13,298 bases of DNA, from positions 1-13,298 of the forward strand of contig CALCUN010000183.1 in assembly GCA_937906975.1 (NCBI GenBank), written 5' to 3'. The translations under genes were made by a program, and so were the position numbers. How positions within the stretch are numbered: position 1 is the stretch's first letter; every line of letters starts with the position of its first letter. The notes beneath the pieces were generated by a model, which saw nothing but the letters and a program-made list of their open reading frames with translations, had not been told where the DNA came from and did no database searches. The stretch comes from an uncultured Bacteroidales bacterium (GTDB lineage Bacteria > Bacteroidota > Bacteroidia > Bacteroidales > P3). Positions 6,736 to 13,298 of this stretch are shown here, piece by piece.

Positions 6736-9700
6736 ATGAAAAGATTATTATTATTTGCAATGGCGATAGTCTTTGCCATGCAATTGTCGGCTCAACAAGT
6801 AATAGTTGTAGGGGATACTAACACTTCTTCTACAAGCTCTTACGTTCCGGGAAATCTTTATTACAAAAAATCATTCACGGAATCGATTTATCCAGCCGCA
6901 TCTTTAGCTCCAGGTATGATTACAAAGTTAAGCTATTACCACAACGGAGGTAATTTTACCAATGGACAACTTACAATTTATATGAAAGAGGTCTTTAATA
7001 CTACAATGACTTCTTTTGATGTTGCAGAGGGGTTTCAGGAAGTTTTTTCTGGTCCTGTGAATTTTCCAACGGGACGTTCCGATTTTGAATTAACAACTCC
7101 TTTTATCTATACAGGGACAGGTAATTTGCTTATAGCAGTTATAAGAGAGGGAAGCAGTTATGAAAATTATCATACTTTCAAAACACTTTCAGGCTCTTCT
7201 GTTTATACTTATTCGGATAATGTTTCCTATAATATAAGTCAATCTCCAAGCAATTATCCTTCAACAAGTAATATGATTCCTGTCATTAGAATTGAGATCT
7301 CAGCAATAGAGGGTTATTGTTATCCGCCTTCTGAGGTGGCAGTTAGTGAAATAGAAACAAATTCTGCCACAATCTCTTGGTCAATGTCTAATGAAAATGT
7401 TTCTAATTTTGGATTGGCTTACAAAAAAGCCATAGATACAGAATGGATTAGTGTAGATGAAAATATAATTGACACTTCTTATACTCTAACAAACCTTGAT
7501 ACATACACAAATTATGATTTTAAAGTTTGGTCTATATGCGAGGAAAGCAATAGTGCAGAAATTACAGGAAGATTCCTTACATTACCTTCTGAGGATAACT
7601 ATCTTGTTTTACCATACTCACAAAATTTTGATGAATTGACACATCTTTCAGAATGGGAATTATGGAATGTTGATAATATTGGCGAAAATAAATGGTATTT
7701 GGGCGAGGTTGGTTCAAATCCTTCTTCAGAAGGCTCTGTCAATGGTTTGTATATTAGTAGCGATAACGGAGGTAGCAATTCTTATACACACGCTGCTTCT
7801 GTTGCTCACCTTTCTACTCTTATTAATATAGAGGAAGATAATTACTATGGATTGGAATTTGACTTCAAACAAAAAGGAGAATTGGGCTGGGACGAGATTG
7901 CAGTTTCTTTATTACCTCTTGGAGTGGAGATTCCTCAAACAAATACAAATCTTCGCAACTCTCCATATCTTATTGGACAGACTTATACAACCTCTGACGA
8001 ATGGACAAGATATTTTCTACAATTACCTATTAATATAACCCCATCGGTTTATCAGTTGGTAATATCTTGGAAAAACGATGAGGCAGGAGGGGAAAGCCCT
8101 GCTGGTGCAATAGACAATATTAACATATTCTCTACTACATGTGCAATGGTTAATGATTTTGATATTTCGTTTGAAGATGCAGGCAATGGTGTTAATATGA
8201 ATATTACTGTTAATGATTCATTGAATGAAGCAGCAGAATATTTGGTAGAGTATAGATATGAGGGCGATACTTTATGGTACAACGCTATAAGCGAAAGCCC
8301 TATTACATTGGCTGACCTTCCTTATTCTTCAAAAGTAGATTTTACTGTAACAGCTATATGTGATGGAAACCAAGAGGCGTTATCCTCTTCTATGCACTCG
8401 GTATGGACATTGTGTAGTGCGGTTTCTGATTTTCCTTATATAGAAGACTTCGAGGAAAGTACGGTTATTGCGGTACAAGATACGTTAAAGTCAAATCTTC
8501 CTGCTGTTAATTGTTGGTATAACATACAAGGGGGAGAAGATGGCTATTATTGGAGTTCAATTTCAACAGAACAAGGTGTTAATTCAACAGATGCACTACG
8601 TTTTTATGGCTCTACATATTCCTCAGAGGCTGATTTTGATGAATGGTTGATAAGCCCAATGTTTACATTGTCAGGAAATGAAAGATTAAACTTTTATTAT
8701 AAACCAACTTATGCAAGCAATCCTCCTGTGATAGATGTTTTGATTTTTAATGCAAGCGAAAACGATTATTCTACAATGGCGGATACTGCAAACTTTACTT
8801 TACTTGCTTCTATAAATTCACAAAGCCTTGCTGTTAATCAATATCACCCTGTGGAAGTTTTGTTGAATCAATACAGCGGAAACGTTCGTTTGGCTCTTGC
8901 AGTAAGACAAAAATCTTCTTCATTCTTTATTGATGATTTTAAAGTAAGTGCTGTGCCTTCTTGTCCTGATCTTTTAGGATTGAGCGCTGTTGCTGGAGAT
9001 GGCCTTGCTTACATTAGCTATAATACAGGCAACGTTACTGAGGCTGGTGTCGTATTAGCCTATTCAGAATTAGCCTCTGGAGAAGAGTTTGATTTGACAA
9101 CTGCAACAACTATTACAATTCCTGCAACAGAAACCTTGCCTTATGTTGTGGAAGGTTTGGTTGCTGGTTCTACTTACGCTTTTGCAGCACAACAAGCCTG
9201 CGGAGGAGAATGGTCAGATGTTGTTACAATAACACTTCCTAATGCTTATTCTATGCCATTGTTAATAGATTTTGATACGCCTCAAACAACTCCTGAAATG
9301 GAACTTGTAACTGATGGATTAACTAACGCTTGGTTTATTGGCACAGCAGCAAATAATACAGTAAATGCGGAAGGAAATCTAACCTCTGGCGGTGCTTTAT
9401 ATATAAGTAGCGATAATGGTGCAACAACAAGCTATCTTAATACTTCGGCTACAAATGCTACTGCTTCGATTTTAGTTTCTATCACACCGGGTCAAGAAAC
9501 TCGTCTTTCTTTTGACTACAAAGTAGGAGGAGAGTCAGGTTGGGATTATCTAAGTGTTTATATGATTCCTTTCGGAGCAGAGTTTTCTGATGCTTATCGC
9601 ATATTATATGATTTGAGTGAAACATTTACTTGGCAAACAGCGGAAATAGCGTTGCCTTCTACTTACTTTGGTCTTTATAACTTAGTATTCCGTTGGTGGA

Positions 9701-12700
9701 ATGACAATATGTATGGCTCGCAACCGGCTGCTGTTATAGACAATATTAGCATGAGTCAGACAACTTGCGTTTCTACCGCAGTAGAATGGGCAGTTGCTCC
9801 TTCGCAAACACAAGAAGGAGAAATGTCTCTTGTAGTTAATTTAACAGATGAGTCAAATGTGGGTGCAACTTATACAATTTCTTATAGAGAATCGGAAGAA
9901 ACAAGTTTTACTCAACTTACAGGATTAACAATAAGCGATTTTCCTTACACTATTACAGAAGGAATAGATTTCCAAACAAGCTATGAAATACAGTTGTCTT
10001 TGTTATGCTCTGGTGAAGAAACAGCATTAGAATTAGGAAGTCAAACAATAACAACTCCATGCGAAACAATTCAATTGCCATGGTATGAAGATTTTTCAAC
10101 AAATCCTTACAATACAATTTGCTGGCAAAAATATTATGGTGAAATGCCTTCAAATGGAATAATGAATATTGCGAATTTATATACAACAACATCATCATAC
10201 GCTTGGGGATACGCAGAAGATTTTCAATGTGGCACAACTACTTCTAATATGCTTCGTGCAGAATTATATTCTACTAATAAATATTGGGCGATTTCTCCTA
10301 CTGTAAATTTAGGAAACGATGTTACATCTCCAAAACAAATAGCTTTTGACCTTGGATTAAGAGCTTATGGTTCTAATATAGCACCTACAACAGCTGCACC
10401 TGATGATAGAGTTATGATGTTGGTATCTCTTGACAATGGAACAACATGGAATATCTTAAATGGTTTAGTATTTTCTGACTCAGACGCAGATACAGTTCAC
10501 AACTATTCAGATTTGACTCCTCAAATGCAACGTTACGCTTACAAATTAGTAGATGCAAACAATGTACCTTTGACAGGAGGTGTTAAATTCGCATTCTACT
10601 CTGAAAGTACATTACATAATGCAGACAATTTCGCATGTTTAGATAACATATCTGTTGAAGACTGGAGCGAATGTCAAGCTCCTTATAATGTAGAGGTGTC
10701 TAGCGCAAACATTACTTCTAATTCTGCAACTGCAACCTTCCAAACATTTGGCACAGCCACATCATGGGAATATGTTCTTGTAGCGGGCGAAAGCAATAAC
10801 TTTGAATCCCAAACACCAATCTCGCTATCTGTAGCAGAACCTATTGCATTGACAGGATTAACTCCAGCAACAACCTACACATTTGCAATAAGAAGTGTAT
10901 GCACAACAAATTCTCCTTGGATAAGTGTTGTATTTACAACATTAGAAGCCGCAGTAGCAGTTCCTTATCAAACAACATTTGACAATGAATCATGGTCTGT
11001 AAACAATGGCTCTGCAACTGAAAATTCTTGGGTAATAGGAGAAGAAATAGGCAACCAAGCACCTGCAGCGTATATTTCAAATGATGGAACAATTTACGCA
11101 GCAACTCTTGCTACAACATCAACTATTTCTCATATTTGGAAAGATTTCAACTTCGCAACCACAGAAGAAAACTTTGAACTTTCATTTGATTGGAAAGCAA
11201 GCGGAGCTTACAATGCAGAGGGTTCGATTATTGGCGGTATTGCAGTATATTTAGTTGAGCCAACACCACTTCCAGAAACAGGATTATTAAATTCAGATAA
11301 CCTTCTTACAGTTTTGACAACATCTGACCAATGGCAAAACGAAAGAGTTTATCTTGGAAACGTTACAGGCGAAAAACGTTTAGTGTTTACCGCATTTGGA
11401 TACACAACAGACTCGCAATTAACAACACCTGCTGCGATAGACAATGTTTCATTGAGCATTTCAGAATGTGCACAAGTAGAAAATGTAATAATTTCTAATC
11501 AAACATCATCTTCAATCGATGTTTCTTGGACAGCAACCGAAGCAGACAGCTACATTGTTACCTATTCCAAATACGGAGTTGAAGCAGCAGAAGAAATGAC
11601 AACGACAGTTACAGAACCTTTTGTAACACTTACCGAACTTGAATCAATAACTACATACACAATCTCAGTAATAGCAGTATGTGCAGGTAACGAAGCCGTA
11701 GCCTCAACACAAGTATTAGCCTCTACTATTCAGCAAGCAGTTGAATTACCTTACTATTGCGACTTTGAATCAGAAGGAACAAATGGTTGGTTGTTGAAAA
11801 ACGGAAACTTAGTCAATAAATGGTATGTAGGAAACCCAACAGGAGAAACAGGAAACAAATTATTTGTTTCTAACAATGGCACAAGCGCCAACTATTCCAT
11901 TTCCTCAACCTCGGTAGTTGTAGCAGAAAAATTATTCCAATTAGGAGCGACAGATTCAATCGTAGTAAGCTTTGATTTAAAAGTAGGAGGAGAATCAACA
12001 TACGATTACTTAAAAGTATTTTGGCTACCAGCCGATATGGTATTTGACCCATATATAGATGCCTCTTTTGCACTTAAAAATTACGGAACAAATGTTATTA
12101 TGAGCAATGCGGCAAGTTCTTCAGACTACTTTGTGAATTTAATTCTTACAACACAAAACATGAGTGTAGTTCTACCAAATAATCACAATGAATTAAGAAA
12201 ACTTGTATTTGTGTGGAAGAATGACGGTAGCGATGGCAGCGGACAAAGTGTAGTTATTGACAATATATCAGTAGAACCAGTAGGAGAAGAAACAACTTGT
12301 ATAAGACCGATTGCCAACTCAGTAGAAGCCTCAAACATAACAGGCTCTTCTGCAACCATATCTTGGGTAGATAACGACCAAACACACACCTCTTGGAATG
12401 TTTATTACAGAGCAGCAGGTCAAGAAGATTATTCTGTAGTTGCAGCAACAACAACCTCAGTTGTATTAACAGATTTGAATGTCGCTACCACATATAGCGT
12501 TTACGTAACAACAGATTGTGGAGAAGACGAATCAGCACCAACAGACATAATCTCGTTCATCACTCCATGTGAAGTAATATCCACATTCCCTTACTTTGAC
12601 AGTTTTGAAGCAGGCTTAGGCTGTTGGGTAGCAAGCTCAATAACAGGAACAGAACTTTGGAGAACAGAATCTGGAATGAACTCTTATGATATGGCAACAG

Positions 12701-13298
12701 GCGAAATCTCAATACAACCTGTTGATGGAGAATTATTGCTTTATCATACTTGGTCAGAAGGCGTATCTTCCATTGTAGCATCTCCTATATTCGATATCGC
12801 ATCATTAGAAAGCCCTTATCTTAAACTAAATTACGCATTAGGAGCCTATGTTACCACATCAGAAAGCTTAACAGTTAAGTATAGAACAAACGCTGATGAA
12901 TCATGGACTACATTAATAACATACAATTCACCAATTGCACAATGGACATTAGATTCAATCGCATTACCAAACCCATCTTCAACATACCAAATCGCATTTG
13001 AATCTCTTGGCGTATTTGGTTACGGAGTAGGTGTTGATGCAATCACAATCTACGATGCAGCAGGTGAACAAGGAGGCACAGACCCAGATCCAGAACCTCA
13101 GCCATGTGATGCACCAACAGCCTTAACAGCAAACAACATCACAGAAACAACAGCAGAAATCACATGGATAGGCACAGCAGAAGCATACGAATTTAAACTA
13201 AACTCTGGCGCAGCAGAAACCCTTACAACTACAACAAAATCATTAACAGACCTAACACCAAATACAACATACACAGTAGAAGTAAGAGCAGTATGCGG
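6736..13298 (+). CDS. T9SS-type multidomain adhesin-like protein, paralogue of gene 1, open at right edge
   Basis: Reads without a stop from the ATG at 6736 to the window end: 2187 complete codons plus two bases. Residues 1-19 are a signal peptide (MKRLLLF..., LSA) with Gln20-Gln21 following. Residues 20-194 match the N-terminal domain of gene 1. FN3-like modules start near Cys195, Cys469, Cys743, Cys1011, Cys1313, Cys1578, Cys1855 and Cys2124. J modules lie at about 292-468, 563-742, 840-1010, 1112-1312, 1409-1577, 1671-1854 and 1950-2110, followed by an acidic, proline-rich linker (DPDPEPQP). It is colinear with gene 1 up to the fifth J module, then has one extra FN3 plus J unit and a last J module unlike that of gene 1. 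The eighth FN3 is cut by the edge and closely resembles the seventh of gene 1, so one more FN3 and a T9SS tail are expected outside. Surface adhesion is inferred from family, not shown; the ligand is unknown. Confidence 0.95.
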   Translation, partial: MKRLLLFAMAIVFAMQLSAQQVIVVGDTNTSSTSSYVPGNLYYKKSFTESIYPAASLAPGMITKLSYYHNGGNFTNGQLTIYMKEVFNTTMTSFDVAEGFQEVFSGPVNFPTGRSDFELTTPFIYTGTGNLLIAVIREGSSYENYHTFKTLSGSSVYTYSDNVSYNISQSPSNYPSTSNMIPVIRIEISAIEGYCYPPSEVAVSEIETNSATISWSMSNENVSNFGLAYKKAIDTEWISVDENIIDTSYTLTNLDTYTNYDFKVWSICEESNSAEITGRFLTLPSEDNYLVLPYSQNFDELTHLSEWELWNVDNIGENKWYLGEVGSNPSSEGSVNGLYISSDNGGSNSYTHAASVAHLSTLINIEEDNYYGLEFDFKQKGELGWDEIAVSLLPLGVEIPQTNTNLRNSPYLIGQTYTTSDEWTRYFLQLPINITPSVYQLVISWKNDEAGGESPAGAIDNINIFSTTCAMVNDFDISFEDAGNGVNMNITVNDSLNEAAEYLVEYRYEGDTLWYNAISESPITLADLPYSSKVDFTVTAICDGNQEALSSSMHSVWTLCSAVSDFPYIEDFEESTVIAVQDTLKSNLPAVNCWYNIQGGEDGYYWSSISTEQGVNSTDALRFYGSTYSSEADFDEWLISPMFTLSGNERLNFYYKPTYASNPPVIDVLIFNASENDYSTMADTANFTLLASINSQSLAVNQYHPVEVLLNQYSGNVRLALAVRQKSSSFFIDDFKVSAVPSCPDLLGLSAVAGDGLAYISYNTGNVTEAGVVLAYSELASGEEFDLTTATTITIPATETLPYVVEGLVAGSTYAFAAQQACGGEWSDVVTITLPNAYSMPLLIDFDTPQTTPEMELVTDGLTNAWFIGTAANNTVNAEGNLTSGGALYISSDNGATTSYLNTSATNATASILVSITPGQETRLSFDYKVGGESGWDYLSVYMIPFGAEFSDAYRILYDLSETFTWQTAEIALPSTYFGLYNLVFRWWNDNMYGSQPAAVIDNISMSQTTCVSTAVEWAVAPSQTQEGEMSLVVNLTDESNVGATYTISYRESEETSFTQLTGLTISDFPYTITEGIDFQTSYEIQLSLLCSGEETALELGSQTITTPCETIQLPWYEDFSTNPYNTICWQKYYGEMPSNGIMNIANLYTTTSSYAWGYAEDFQCGTTTSNMLRAELYSTNKYWAISPTVNLGNDVTSPKQIAFDLGLRAYGSNIAPTTAAPDDRVMMLVSLDNGTTWNILNGLVFSDSDADTVHNYSDLTPQMQRYAYKLVDANNVPLTGGVKFAFYSESTLHNADNFACLDNISVEDWSECQAPYNVEVSSANITSNSATATFQTFGTATSWEYVLVAGESNNFESQTPISLSVAEPIALTGLTPATTYTFAIRSVCTTNSPWISVVFTTLEAAVAVPYQTTFDNESWSVNNGSATENSWVIGEEIGNQAPAAYISNDGTIYAATLATTSTISHIWKDFNFATTEENFELSFDWKASGAYNAEGSIIGGIAVYLVEPTPLPETGLLNSDNLLTVLTTSDQWQNERVYLGNVTGEKRLVFTAFGYTTDSQLTTPAAIDNVSLSISECAQVENVIISNQTSSSIDVSWTATEADSYIVTYSKYGVEAAEEMTTTVTEPFVTLTELESITTYTISVIAVCAGNEAVASTQVLASTIQQAVELPYYCDFESEGTNGWLLKNGNLVNKWYVGNPTGETGNKLFVSNNGTSANYSISSTSVVVAEKLFQLGATDSIVVSFDLKVGGESTYDYLKVFWLPADMVFDPYIDASFALKNYGTNVIMSNAASSSDYFVNLILTTQNMSVVLPNNHNELRKLVFVWKNDGSDGSGQSVVIDNISVEPVGEETTCIRPIANSVEASNITGSSATISWVDNDQTHTSWNVYYRAAGQEDYSVVAATTTSVVLTDLNVATTYSVYVTTDCGEDESAPTDIISFITPCEVISTFPYFDSFEAGLGCWVASSITGTELWRTESGMNSYDMATGEISIQPVDGELLLYHTWSEGVSSIVASPIFDIASLESPYLKLNYALGAYVTTSESLTVKYRTNADESWTTLITYNSPIAQWTLDSIALPNPSSTYQIAFESLGVFGYGVGVDAITIYDAAGEQGGTDPDPEPQPCDAPTALTANNITETTAEITWIGTAEAYEFKLNSGAAETLTTTTKSLTDLTPNTTYTVEVRAVC
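11467..12297 (+). other. Extra FN3 + J module unit of gene 2, absent from gene 1
   Basis: Residues 1578-1854 (277 residues, Cys to the residue before the next Cys). The FN3 part starts with CAQVENV and the J part is of the type with KWYVG and a following FVSNNG, like the odd-numbered J modules. The FN3 after it (from Cys1855, with SWNVYY) matches the sixth FN3 of gene 1 (LWNVYY), so this unit lies exactly between segments that are adjacent in gene 1. It is best explained as an in-frame module gain in gene 2 or loss from gene 1. Confidence 0.75.

Noticed and set aside
7847..8038. Short plus-strand open frame within gene 2
   Set aside because: It is in another frame of a continuous J module that matches gene 1, and has no promoter or start context of its own.
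9953..10237. Minus-strand open frame inside gene 2
   Set aside because: It is opposite the FN3/J coding sequence of gene 2 and has no domain. Its position overlaps the equivalent shadow frame of gene 1, which follows from the homology of the sense genes.
153..13298. Gene 1 and gene 2 as one gene split by a frameshift
   Set aside because: Gene 1 ends in a complete T9SS tail and stop codon, and gene 2 starts with its own promoter, signal peptide and N-terminal domain, so they are two intact paralogues.

Overview
The window is AT-rich and fully covered by two very long plus-strand genes in tandem, separated by 187 bp. The organism is almost certainly a member of Bacteroidota, most likely a Bacteroidales-type lineage that has a type IX secretion system (T9SS). 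Four observations support this. Gene 1 ends in a T9SS type A sorting domain. Both signal peptides place glutamine right after the probable cleavage site. Both genes have a Bacteroidota-style promoter (TTG/TTTG, then TAnnTTTG) and no Shine-Dalgarno sequence. The modules (fibronectin type III alternating with cleaved-adhesin / choice-of-anchor J-like beta sandwiches) are typical of Bacteroidota surface adhesins. Genus cannot be told from the window.

Layout. Positions 1-152 are a leader with a degenerate palindrome and a promoter. Positions 153-6548 are gene 1, complete, 2131 residues: signal peptide, a conserved N-terminal domain, six J modules interleaved with FN3-like modules, two FN3 modules at the end, and the T9SS tail. 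Positions 6549-6735 hold a set of CTAAG/CTTAG stems including a perfect 36-bp palindrome, then a second copy of the leader and promoter. From 6736 to the right edge is gene 2, a full-length paralogue of gene 1 that is still open after 2187 codons. There are no RNA genes, transposase genes, CRISPR arrays or minus-strand genes that I can support.

How the parts relate. Leader plus gene is one repeating unit of about 6.58 kb. The two start codons and the two leader copies are separated by the same 6583 bp, so this looks like an old tandem duplication that carried its own promoter. The left edge falls inside a leader copy of the kind that follows gene 1, so another paralogue may lie upstream. Both proteins should be exported by Sec, cross the outer membrane through T9SS and be displayed or released as long adhesins; the ligand cannot be read from the sequence. 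Gene 2 differs from gene 1 by one extra FN3 plus J unit and by a different last J module, which suggests module-level recombination.

I do not see a new enzymatic or defence system. The most unusual points are the duplicated regulatory leader with mutually exclusive hairpins and the ordered A/B alternation of adhesin modules.
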